Positions 52,801 to 63,285 of a stretch of 64,000 bases of DNA are shown piece by piece. The position numbers were made by a program, and so were the translations under genes. The notes below the pieces were generated by a model. It made no database searches, was not told the DNA's origin, and worked only from the letters and a program-made list of their open reading frames with translations. Numbering within the stretch: position 1 is the first letter of the stretch; each line of letters begins with the position of its first letter. Origin of the DNA: Discostella pseudostelligera (taxonomy: Eukaryota > Bacillariophyta > Thalassiosirophyceae > Thalassiosirales > Thalassiosiraceae); NCBI GenBank assembly GCA_036940085.1, contig JALLBK010000052.1, forward strand, positions 42,075 through 106,074, written 5' to 3'.

Positions 52801-55668
52801 TGGCGTCGAGTGAAGTTATGCACTTTACCAATAAACGACGTCATCCGTCGTCGGCATCCTCCTCTACCCAACGTTGTTCGGAGCGAGGATTTGTGTTACC
52901 AGGATGCGACGACTCAATTTTCAGCTTTTTGTTAGCGGAAAGCTTGTCCTCGTGGTTCATTGCGGTAATGGATTTATTTCGAAAGCACCATTCAGACTCA
53001 ACACCCGAATTACGTACGAGGAGTAGACAACCCAAAGGAGATCACTCTTTCTACAAGAATGGTTTCACGCTTCAGCCGAATCAGACTCAAACAATCTTTG
53101 TCATGCACTATCCTGACTGTGTCTTCCGGACATCGTATTCGTCTGTGATCTTTGAGCTTGGGGACGGGTTGCTGCAGCAATCAGTCGGAAATCGCTTAAG
53201 CTCGCGGCAACAAACATTTCGAAGAAGGCAAGTTGAGCTTCTTGTTGGATATGACATGAGTAGTGCAGCATTCAGACAGTGTGTTCCGTATGCGCCACCA
53301 GAAAGTAGTATCAGAATGTGGGAGAGAGAGATTGTATTCCGGCTGACGTCGCTCGTCCAAGACGTCCTCACCTTTGGACTGACCCGATTGTCGGACAAGA
53401 ACGGGGATCCATACATACCCCGTCGTCCTACTGAGATGACGATTCTTGTCACTCTCTTGATGCTCCTACTCGTGGCACTATCGCTTGACCTCATTCTCGC
53501 CGCAGACCTTTCGAGTATTCCCAAGTTTTTACCAGCTTGGAAGCCGACTTGCAGATGCCTGGCACGGGCCGACCCTACCGCGTCGGATCTTGTGTCTCTT
53601 GGAAAAGAACAGACAAAGCATATTCTTTTGAGCAGATATAGGAAAGAAGGCGCTCTTCCATCGAACTGTGTGCAGTTGGATGGGAGCTTCAGCCGGGAGA
53701 AGGTAGGATTCAATGGCAGCGGTACTCATAGCGAGGCGATATTTGATCATCTAAATTTGGTCAATGAATCAAAAACGACCGAGGGCGATGGAAATGAGAC
53801 GATGGGACTGCTGCCATGTGGACTTGGTTGGAGGACAGCGATGACGCGCGGTGTTGGATTGCCGCCCCCTGATACGCACTTGCTTGCTCGTTCTCTTCGC
53901 GTCGTGAATAAACTGCAAGAGCAGAAAGTCGCCACCAGCAACATTTCCAACACCGTCGTTATTTCAACTTCCACTCCTTCTACCTCAACTTCTCGTCAAG
54001 CTCATGGTTTACACGTTAATGGCGATTCCACCTTTGCAAATTTGACCGACAAAAACGTGACGGCTCCGAAGCCGAAAATGGAGGTTCAGGTCGAGGAGCA
54101 CATTCCAGCCCCTGACACCGTGAGGGAAAATGTGCCTACCGATGAGCCAAAACAGTTGGAGTTGTCGAGCACGGGAGGCGGCGATTCGTTCAATCGAATC
54201 GAGAATCATGAGCATCGAAAACTCGTGCATAAACACAAATCCCACCCAAGAGAAATGTCGGTTGTCAGGATAGAGCAAAATGGAAGTGTCGCTGATGCAA
54301 AAGACAAACAAAAGCAACGCGATGAAGCGATGGGCACGAAGTACGAGCGTGTCAATAGGTGCGATCTGGTAACTTTTTGTGTTCTGCGTCATGTTTACCA
54401 TGTTCTCTAACTCTGCTTCCTCTTGGTGAAGGACTGAAATTAGAAAGGATACGTCGAAGCATGGAGAATCAAATTATAATTCAGATAGGGCTCATGATAA
54501 TCAAAGCTCTCGCACTGCAAAGTCGGTGGCAGGTTTACTTGTTTTGAATGGGAAACAAGTCGATAGAGATAGGAACGATCACAAGAATAATGCTTCACAA
54601 CAGAGGAAAGAGTTGTCAGCCAACCAATCAAAGACACGACAAACCAGAAAGGCAATCAATGGTACAAAGGCTTGTGAAGAACAAGAAGGAAAGCAATGCA
54701 AATCGAATGGTGCTTCAAAGGAAGCAGTTACGTTGAACTCACGCAAATATCCTGTGCCAACTGAAAAGCCTCCCGCAAGGAGACCCCAGTCTGATGCCGA
54801 ACCACAGATCTCACATGCCCATGCCCCGCAAGCTCGCACTCCAATACGACAAACCTCGAATGTCCGTCCACCTCTTGGCCTTCTTGCTCCGCCTGGATTT
54901 TCGGGCCAGCCTGACCTCGAAGGTGTCTCATCCCAATCTTCGCCGTCATCGTCGCACCAGCGTCTGTCTTCCCATCGTACGCCAGAGATTCAGCTTATGC
55001 CTGCCAGCATAGAAATAAGCAATACCCCTCCCCCTCCACAATATAATGATTTCCTGACCTTTCTTGGAAGTGAAAACGTGTCAATTGAGAATTCCGTGTT
55101 CCAACTACCGCTACCAATAAATGACAACTCTCCGGGGACACTTAGAGAGGATTTTGCCCCAGCGTTTCGCTCACAAACATACACGCCTCCCGTCATTGAG
55201 ACAGCGCCCTCAGCCGAATCGAATAATGGCGGAGCTCCAGATGTCCAAGCTATCTTGGGTTCAGGTAGTAACTTCAATGTCTCCAATTTCTTGAATGGAA
55301 TCTTGAGTGAATCGACTCAGTATCAGCCATCTCCAAGCAGAAATATCGTACAGAACCCTGCTGAAGTTGCCGAGCCAGATCCATTGGCAGCAATGGTCGT
55401 TGGAGTTTCACTTGATCCTTGGAACAATTCTGATCATTCGACGAACATCAATCCTCTGGATATCATTCTGCAGGGTGTAACAAACGACCCTAATTCCCCA
55501 ATTATTGTTGGGGTGCCGTTAGAGTGCAACTCTTCGTCGCACCTGAACTTCCCTTCCACAGAATTCTACTCCGAGCTAACTTATGCCAGGAATGTAAGCG
55601 ATGAGGGAGAAGATACCGATAGCCTCGAGCCCGACTCGTTTTACAACCAACTCTTAGGCGAGGACTAG
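46820..55668 (+). CDS. TMEM131-like giant type I membrane protein
   Basis: Three exons: 46820-47467, 47604-54358 and 54432-55668, with introns of 136 bp (GTGAGT...ACAG) and 73 bp (GTGCGA...GAAG); about 2,879 residues. The N-terminus is a signal peptide (RRLAVPLLLVAILMASFPAS) and a Gly/Ser-rich linker. The long lumenal part repeats the Ig-like pattern of TMEM131/TMEM131L proteins: 'PSTIDFGTITTGSRIIRIPL', 'MPFGAINAGESRTLSLFLTN', 'FGVVDFGTIHVADTAFRHIS', and early 'YMNNPTDSELRIWEVYTT'. One strong membrane helix (TILVTLLMLLLVALSLDLIL) lies near residue 2180, followed by a ~700-residue disordered cytosolic tail rich in Ser/Pro/Asn. Animal TMEM131 helps collagen leave the ER by binding TRAPPC8. What cargo an alga would use is unknown. 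The second intron has a weak donor but is required by frame. Confidence 0.82.
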
Positions 55669-55751
55669 TCTGAGAGTTGAGAAGTTAATTACATTAAAAT
55701 TAATCATAGTAACAGGACTAAGGGGCGACCAAATTTTATTGCATACTCATC

Positions 55752-57344
55752 TCATTCTTCTTGGAGCAGAGAATTAACGTGACTTCTCAGCCGATCCCTC
55801 AGTATTTGCTTCGAGCCATTAGTTTTCAAACCCTGCTCTCGCAAAATCTCCTTAAGCCGGACAACTGTTAACATATCAATCGGATCCTGGGGAATTGATG
55901 ATGCACCATTACTTTCTTCCGTCTTTTCAACATTTGCCTCACTCGCCTCGTTCACACCAACTTCTACTCCATTCTCTGCTTTCGGTATTATGTTCTCAAC
56001 GCAACCATTCAAAGTAATTTCATGATCTACTATCTCGTCCTCGATTATGCCATCAGCCACAGAAAATGAATTACCAACATCAAATGTCTTTTGATATCCA
56101 GGAGCCTCTTCGACCGGAATGGTTTGCTTGTCCCACATGGAAGGGATGTTGTTGTTGCCACGCCGACCTCCACCACCAATGATTCCGGCCATTCGCAGTT
56201 CGTTATCTGAGATATCTTTCCCAAGCATTGAAAATGTCTTCCTTTCTTCAATATTCATACTACCGCCATTGCCTACCTCAAACTCTGACCCATCACCTTG
56301 CTGAATGATCTCCTTTGCCAGACCGGCCTTTGAAAGTTGATCTAAAGTCGATTGGGTTATATTGAAACGAAATCCGTCACTATTGTCATTGTCGATTTCT
56401 TCCTCACTGAATGGAGAATCATCTCGCAATCCTGCCCCGAACATGGTCTTGTTCACCTTGGTCATATCAATATTGTCTTGGGACCAGAACAAAACATCGT
56501 AAATTGCATAAATACGTGTCGCGTCATTCATCGTACTGCACAAAAATTTAGAGTTATGAATCAAACTGTTCTCACCTATATTCACTCCGAGCTTAGCAGC
56601 ATATTCTCGAACATTCAACTCCTCCGGCTCATCATACTTGCGATTTGTCACCTCCTCCTCGTCATTCGGGTACACCCCACCCCAATCAAAGTCAGTTAAG
56701 GTATCATATGTTTGTGTCCCACCCACGGATGAGATGGGTACAAAATGTTTCTCAATAGTAATGGTCACCTCTCGTTCATCGGCATTATTATCAATGGACC
56801 AGAAGGTACCATCAACACTGATTTTGCCTCGCATTTTGCGTGCACCATCGAGTAATATTTGCTTGTCATCGGTATCGTTTCGTAGGAGTACTAAATGAAT
56901 CGAATCTGATGAGCACGTGAATTTGATATCTTTTGCGGAAGTTCGTGCCGGAACAGCAACTTTCAACTCTATCTCGAATTGTTCCTCTGTCCATGAGTAG
57001 GTGGTGGCCACGCCGCTACCGACGGAGAGGGGAGAATTGATTCTGATGCTGGGTGAGAATTGTGATTTTGATGGGCGGTCTAGGATGGTGTGGGAAAAGG
57101 CATGTGTGTCGAACATCGACCATGGCAATGCTAGTACCATGGCAGTAAAGATAGCTAGGCAGGCATAGCCGGTAGTACGAATTGGTCTTGGCATTGCTGA
57201 TTGGTATCGTTGTTGCTCTACTGTTGCTGATCGAATGTTCCCTACCCTGCCCCCATTCCATGGTCTCGCGGTGGATTGTTGATTGTTGGATGGCGATTGA
57301 TGTGCGGAGGAGGGAGGACGAGTGAAGGATCTTTCCGACGCCAT
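55752..57344 (-). CDS. CS (p23-like) and SAP domain protein with signal-anchor N-terminus
   Basis: Single exon; 530 residues from the ATG at 57344, or 480 from the ATG at 57194, which sits right before a hydrophobic segment (GYACLAIFTAMVLALPW) followed by 'DTHAFSHT', a plastid-import-like context. A CS domain begins 'YSWTEEQFEIELKVAVP' (~115) and continues with 'SIHLVLLRND', 'GTFWSIDNNADEREVTITIE'; CS domains bind HSP90-type or nuclear-migration partners. The middle is acidic and of unknown fold. The last ~40 residues are a SAP-type helix-turn-helix ('LTVVRLKEILREQGLKTNGS' then 'RDRLRSHV'), a nucleic-acid-binding module also found in plastid nucleoid proteins. A chaperone-linked plastid nucleic-acid protein is a guess. 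Confidence 0.8.
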   Translation of the reverse strand: MASERSFTRPPSSAHQSPSNNQQSTARPWNGGRVGNIRSATVEQQRYQSAMPRPIRTTGYACLAIFTAMVLALPWSMFDTHAFSHTILDRPSKSQFSPSIRINSPLSVGSGVATTYSWTEEQFEIELKVAVPARTSAKDIKFTCSSDSIHLVLLRNDTDDKQILLDGARKMRGKISVDGTFWSIDNNADEREVTITIEKHFVPISSVGGTQTYDTLTDFDWGGVYPNDEEEVTNRKYDEPEELNVREYAAKLGVNIGENSLIHNSKFLCSTMNDATRIYAIYDVLFWSQDNIDMTKVNKTMFGAGLRDDSPFSEEEIDNDNSDGFRFNITQSTLDQLSKAGLAKEIIQQGDGSEFEVGNGGSMNIEERKTFSMLGKDISDNELRMAGIIGGGGRRGNNNIPSMWDKQTIPVEEAPGYQKTFDVGNSFSVADGIIEDEIVDHEITLNGCVENIIPKAENGVEVGVNEASEANVEKTEESNGASSIPQDPIDMLTVVRLKEILREQGLKTNGSKQILRDRLRSHVNSLLQEE

Positions 57345-57668
57345 ACAGACAGTCGTCGTCGTACTTAGTTCCCGCTATCCCAAGATCCACGTGGAAGTCA
57401 TGTCGAGAAGTCGAGTCATCTGCCAAATGCCACGTGTAAGTATCATCATGCCTCCCGCTGGTGGAAAACGAGTGCGAAGAGATGATGATGAAATACAATA
57501 ACAATGCATGGGAGCGATGCTGAATGGTAGGAGTAGTTGATAACTGGGTGGATGCAATAGGATAAATAGGTTGTTGCGCAATAGGTTTTGGTGGCGGAGC
57601 AAACGAGGCCAATCATCGGTGGCAACGCGAAGAAGTGGTTGTAGTGCAGGGTCAATGCAAGATACTTT
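57345..57668. other. Intergenic stretch between two minus-strand genes
   Basis: A 324-bp region containing the upstream region of the CS-SAP gene and the 3' trailer of the FadH-type gene. Overlapping minus-strand frames here do not show domain content or splice continuity. Nothing else seen. Confidence 0.4.
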
Positions 57669-60490
57669 TTAGCGCATGACTTTCATCATGGTCTTGTACA
57701 GTATTTCTTCAGCTCCAACATCAGCATGGAATGCATGCTTCCCTGGTACAACATCATCATCTTTGATTCTGAGAGCCAACCTAGTTCCCATATCAATTGC
57801 CCTCTTTGCATCAAGTTCGGAAGCTTCATAGGCACCACCGATCGTGAACACTTTCTTTGCCAGATCTCCCCCTGATTCGACTGCTACCTCCTCCAAATCT
57901 CGCTTAGATATCTGCCCAGCACACAAAACAATGTTATCGACCTCCAGAATTCGCGTAGTCTTCTTTTCACCAATTGTGATATGTAAGTGACCTCTCTCGT
58001 CAACCTTATCATAGGATACATCCGATAGCATTTCAACACAGTTAGATCGCACAAGCGTGGAACGATGAATCCACCCAGTTGTTCTACCTAGACCAGCCCC
58101 AAGCTTTCCCTTCTTTCGCTGCATCAAAATGATCTCTCTGTGTGGCTTTGTCATTTTAATGTCTTCTTCTGGCAACAACCCACCTCGTTCGCCGAGGGCC
58201 TTGTCTACACCCCAATTATCAAGAAATTCATCAACATTGACTTCGTCAGCTTTCTTATCTGCATCATTGTAGTGAAGAAGGTACTCGGAAACATCAAAAC
58301 CTATGCCCCCCGCACCAATGACAGCCACCTTTCGGCCAACTTTGGCCTTGTGACGCAGAACATCAATGTACGATAAAACGTTTGGGTGATTAAGTCCAGG
58401 GATGTTAGGTACACGTGGATCGACGCCTGTTGCAATGATCCATTTGTCAATTCTTCCTTCACCGACATCAGCATTACTTCTACGCTCCATCTCTGGATGG
58501 CTTATCTCTGTTCCCAACTGCATGTCAAGCTTTCCAGCCTTTTCCAGTTTTTCAAGTTGTACTGTGAAATAACGTATAGTCTCATGGAATTCCTCTTTTC
58601 CGGGAATTCGCTTGGCCATGTTGAATTGCCCTAGAGATGGCAAAAGATGAACAAGAAAAGCTTCGTCAGAACAGATAAAATTGAAGAAGCTAGATACAAT
58701 GTAAAATTGATAACTCCTACCGCCGATTTCATCTGATTTGTCAAAGAGGGTGACATGGTGACCGATTGTAGCAGCAGTGTGTGCAAAAGCCATACCAGCG
58801 GGTCCGCTTCCAACGACTCCAATGTGCAGCCTTTCGTCAAGAGGGACAGAATCAGGTTCAATCGTTATTTCTGTCTCATGACAAGCACTTTGGAATCGGA
58901 CAACAATTGAATTATGCATGAGCAACAGTAATTGACGATGACAGGTTCGCTGCAATACCCAGAGTCGCATCATCTGCTCTTACCGAGGGTTTACCAAACA
59001 GCTCGCAGTCTTTCCAATAAATGCATGATCCAGACACGCTTGGTTGCATGCAATACAAGTGTTAATGTCTTCCGCACGTCCCTCTCTACTCTTCTTTACA
59101 ATTTCAGGATCCGCTAAGAATGGCCGAGCCATGGAGATGAGATCAGCACTGCCATTGGCCAAAATTGATTCAATTGTAGACGGAGCATTGATTCTATTAG
59201 TGGCACAAAGTGGTATCGCGACAATTTTCTCATCACGTAGCTTCTTGGTTACGAATGAGAATGCACCACGAGGCACACTTGTTGCAATAGTTGCTGCATC
59301 ATGTTGAAACAATTGACAAATGAGCAAGTGAGCGTAGCGCGTCGGTGTACGTTTCGATACCACAAAATAACTTACGAATTCTTGCTTCATGCCATCCAAT
59401 TCCAGTATTGATAATAGTCACACCCGCATCCTCCAACGCTTGCGCCAAAGCCTTAATCTCCTCCCACGAACTTCCATCCTTCACCAAATCAAGCATACTC
59501 AATCGAAAAATGATTATGAAATCCAATCCACAAGCCTTCCGCGTCTCCTTGACAATGTCAAGCGCCAACCTCATACGATTGCCAAAATTCTCCCCACCAT
59601 ATTCATCACTACGATGATTTGTTTTTCTCACCATAAACTGATTGATCAAGTACCCTTCTGACCCCATTATCTCCACTCCATCATATCCTGCCTCCTTGGC
59701 CAATACAGCACAATTGGCAAAATCACGAATGGTAGCCTTGACATCCGATGTGGATAATTCACGTGCTGGGAATGGCGATATTGGACTCTTTGTGGAACTC
59801 GCCGAGACGGCAAAGGGATGGTAGGCGTATCGTCCCGTGTGAAGTATTTGAAGACATATCCTTCCTGGTTCGGTGGAATTGATACTGTCGGGAGAGTAGG
59901 TGGGTATGCGAATCGAATGTACCATATCAGTAACGACTTTGTGACGATCACGTTCTCCCTCTGTGGAGAGTTTGCCCGCGAAGGGTCCTACCCAACCTTG
60001 TCTATTTGGAGATATGCCCCCAGTGACTGTTGATGATGAAGCAGCAACAACAATCAGAATGATGGATGATAGTATTAGAAGAATTTTTCAGAGATTAATT
60101 TTTAAAATGAAACGACAATAAGATTTTGTCAAAGAACGTACCCATCAAGCCTACGCCACCCTTGGCCCTCTCACCAAAGTAGCATGCCATCTCTGCCAAA
60201 TCGGTATGATCATCCTCGGCATTCATGAATTTCAATAGTAATCTTGGTATGGAATGTCCCTCCAGACCGGTGTGCATTGATCCCATTATGACGCGATTGG
60301 GTAGTCGGCCAATGTCTGACCCGAGATCTAATGGAGCGAACATGTGTGGATAGTGTGGGTTAGTCATGACATTTTTGTTGTTGATAGAATGATTCTCATC
60401 GGCGGCGGCGGCGTTGGAACTGAGAAGTCGGCGGGAGATAGCTGGATTGCGATGCTGCCTGGCGATTATCCTTGCGGCCGATTCCATCAT
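57669..60490 (-). CDS. 2,4-dienoyl-CoA reductase, FadH type (FMN/4Fe-4S/FAD), probably mitochondrial
   Basis: Five exons: 60142-60490, 59376-60026, 58984-59293, 58721-58887 and 57669-58630; introns of 115, 82, 96 and 84 bp; about 812 residues. The first ~45 residues are Arg/Ser/Ala-rich, like a mitochondrial presequence. The old-yellow-enzyme barrel follows ('RLPNRVIMGSMHTGLE', 'LQILHTGRYAYHPFAVS', 'GYDGVEIMGSEGYLINQF', 'GIGWHEARI'-'PTIATSVPRGAF'). The iron-sulfur motif 'CIACNQACLDHAFIGK' plus 'SCLVNPR'-'ACHET' is nearly that of E. coli FadH. The C-terminal part has FAD and NADPH Rossmann motifs ('GVVGSGPAGMAFAHTA', 'VAVIGAGGIGFDVSEYL'). It would reduce 2,4-dienoyl-CoA with NADPH during oxidation of polyunsaturated fatty acids, which diatoms hold in quantity. 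Length exceeds bacterial FadH (~670). Confidence 0.93.
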
Positions 60491-60625
60491 GATGTACTGC
60501 TGGAGCAAAGAGCTATGGCAAGTATTGTTATTGGATCGGCAGCAGAATAATATGAGCAATCAATGATGTCATGGTCATTGTCGACGAGGCCAATGAATGA
60601 TGCGGCCGGTTTGATTGGTGATTGG

Positions 60626-60759
60626 TTGGCGCCAAAGATCCAAAATCCAGAACTTGGAACTTTCTTTTTTCTTTGGTGTCAGCCTCCCGCCAAAAGTGGG
60701 TTGGCGCCAAAAATCCAATAATATCCAAAACTTTCACTTGTGTCATTCTCCCGCCAAAA
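60626..60759. promoter_or_regulatory. Cluster of four E2F-type sites in a divergent promoter
   Basis: Between the FadH-type gene (minus) and the membrane-protein gene (plus) lie two palindromic TTGGCGCCAA boxes (60626-60635 and 60701-60710), each followed by an A-rich ATCCAA stretch, and two CCCGCCAAAA boxes (60686-60695 and 60750-60759). All match the E2F/DP core. Four sites in 134 bp suggest cell-cycle control of one or both genes; binding is not shown. Confidence 0.5.
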
Positions 60760-61003
60760 TTAATACTGACTCAATCAACTCCAACGTGAATATTTAGGTT
60801 AGGTTCTTCGTATGGTACCCGAGAAAGACACCACCTCCACCATGCCGTGGCCATGGTCTCCGTCGCCGCGGCCCGCTGCCGTCGCAACAAATTCCATCTC
60901 CCACCTACCACCCACAGCACCACCGATAATATTATTACCATCATCATCCACACACGTAACTCCCTTGTATTTATAAACAGCGACGGCACACCGCTATTGC
61001 ATC

Positions 61004-62263
61004 ATGACATCATCGACGTCGAGTTCGGGTCCGGACAGCGATGTCAATAAAATGGAGCTCATCCAACAACTAGCACGGCCGCTACTCAACTTCATCGTCG
61101 AATCAATTCCCATCGTCATTAGCATCTGCCAACGATTGTACAAACTATACTCAAGATTGCCTATGGAATATGTCCAACTTATTATCGGCACCGTCATATG
61201 TTTCTTTGGAGGATTTTATCCCACTGTCTTTGCCGCATTGCAAGTGAGTTCGCATGTATCGTATCGTGCATAATGCGAATTGATTAGATTCGTCGGTCCT
61301 TATTTAATCTGAACAACCCAATAATGTATGCACCATATGATCTAAGGCTGCCGAGCATGGAGGACTCAGCACAGTCCGAAAGGCGCTCGTAGCCTTGAGT
61401 GACGAGATCATGGTCATCATCGAGGAGCACAAAAAAGATGATAAGGTCGATGCCGACGGAGATGGTGTTGCCGACGCTACTCAGATAAATGGGAGAGAAC
61501 TTATTAAAAGGAAAGTGAAGCTGGTATTGACGAAGATGAATCCTGAGAAAGTTAATGATGCAATTGCATCGATATACAAAGGTATGTGTCAATGCGGAGA
61601 GGAGGGTACATCGTCAACGATTCGTCAAACAAAATAATATTTGCGTCGCCTATCTCACCTTTTTGTTTATATTGCTCTAATATTGATACAGTGTGGATGA
61701 GCGTATTGGCAGTCTTAACTATTCAATTTGCTCGGACCATAGCCATGGCTTTGACAATCAGCGATTTTACCATGAAATTTGCCAATCGATTTTTATTGCC
61801 CATTGTCAAGGCTGCCGTTCCACCAGAGTATCAGGTGAGTGTGATTATGCTTGGAGAGGACGTGCATGAGGATTCAAACTTCCTTGTGATTCTCTGTAAC
61901 ATGCATTTTTTTATCATCTTCTTGTTGCTTCATACATAACAGAAATGGTGTCCAGTATTGTTAGACTGGCTGTGCAAATCGATCGGTATATCAATTGCTT
62001 GGCATATCCAGACGGTGATATCGGCATTTACCTCAGCACTGGCTGGTGGACTGATCATGTCTCGTGCCATGTTACACATCTTTTTCAAAGGTAGAAAGAA
62101 ACACGAGGATACAAATGCAGATGAAATCGCCTCCTATGCCTTTGCCGCTCTTGGGTTTTACTTTCAGTATTACATGAGTTTCAATACGCCGTTCCCGCTG
62201 AATATCATTCTCTTCCCGCTGGAGCTATCGGAATACTATATTCGCTGGGCCGTGACAAACTAG
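61004..62263 (+). CDS. Unidentified multi-pass membrane protein with DxDxDG loop
   Basis: Four exons: 61004-61243, 61347-61581, 61692-61834 and 61943-62263; introns of 103, 110 and 108 bp, all with consensus ends and frame continuity; 312 residues. At least four hydrophobic segments are visible ('VQLIIGTVICFFGGFYPTVF', 'MSVLAVLTIQFARTIAMALT', 'GISIAWHIQTVISAFTSALA', 'SYAFAALGFYFQY'). Between the first and second there is a charged helical loop carrying 'DADGDGVADATQ', which resembles an EF-hand or thrombospondin-type calcium loop but has Gln at the usual Glu position. No known transporter motif was recognised. It looks like a conserved, well-constrained protein of unknown function. Confidence 0.78.
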
Positions 62264-63285
62264 ATTGAATAGTATTGATGGTGGATTATGGAAAAGTACT
62301 ATGAATTGTGTCAATTAGTGGGCAATGAGATGTGAGATGTGATGGTGCAGCAAAACAGTGAAAGTGAAAGGTGCATGATCATTCCTCGTATGTGCTGTGA
62401 TGAGTCTTCTAGTTGCATATCATCTCCCAATATCCAATCGCGTAAGCTTGAGAATTGCAAAGATAAAGAAGTACGCACTGTTTCAATTGACACTGGCTTT
62501 CGAGAAGAGGAAAATGAACAACAATCCGAGGCACCAGCCAGATAAACTATTTCCAATCAACATTCGATCCGATTATACCTGGAAATGTGTCTATGACTTA
62601 CAGAACAAGGTGATGTCCATGTTGAGGATATGAACTATTTTATCCCTATCTACTGCAAAAATTGATAGGCGTAGCATGTTCTTGGTCCTTGCCCATATCA
62701 GTATGCGGTATGGCAATCCATATCCATACCACGAGAGCTTCTAGTCTCGTTCTCGGGTCTACGATGTTGCGAGACTATCTTCGCACAAGCAAATCCATCA
62801 GAACACGTGATGGATGCTCCTCACACGAGACCCTCGATCGTCGATGCACAGGCTTGTTGGCGGAAGTCTGCTTGTCATTCGATGCTGATACGAAAGGTCG
62901 ACCTGCAGAATCGGAGTCTTCATTACATGTCGTCCGTGCGCTCGGAGCACAATCCTGTTCGATGCTGGAGGAACCTCCATCATACGTCTTGGTAAGAACC
63001 ATTGTTGTCTGTTTGCTGAATGATTCTGTATTGCCGAAGTTGCTCATCGTGTCCTCGCGCCGATAAGGCTGTATCTTTGTTCGACCGGAAACGAATATTT
63101 TTTGGATATTTTTCGGATGGACGTCCCTGTCACATCTTCACTATCCGTTCGTTTTTTTCCCGTCTGCGCTTTCGTATTTTTCGACCTTTGTTCCAACGGA
63201 TATCGTAAAACATATAACACAGAATTTTTAGTGAGTTTGTGCGCACCCCCCCATATTTTTGATGTTTTCAACGCACTTCCAACAG
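62264..63285. other. Region without a supported gene
   Basis: About 1 kb between the membrane-protein gene and the right-edge gene. Overlapping frames on both strands at 62662-63066 show no domain. A consensus donor GTAAGA occurs at 62992 and an acceptor CAACAG at 63280-63285, so an upstream exon of the right-edge gene may lie here, but I could not find a frame that stays open long enough. The stretch 63070-63250 is T-rich. Confidence 0.35.

Noticed and set aside
62662..63066. Possible gene on either strand
   Set aside because: Both strands are open but neither shows domain content; a short FDAGGT motif in a third frame is too weak for a retroelement protease and is preceded by a stop.
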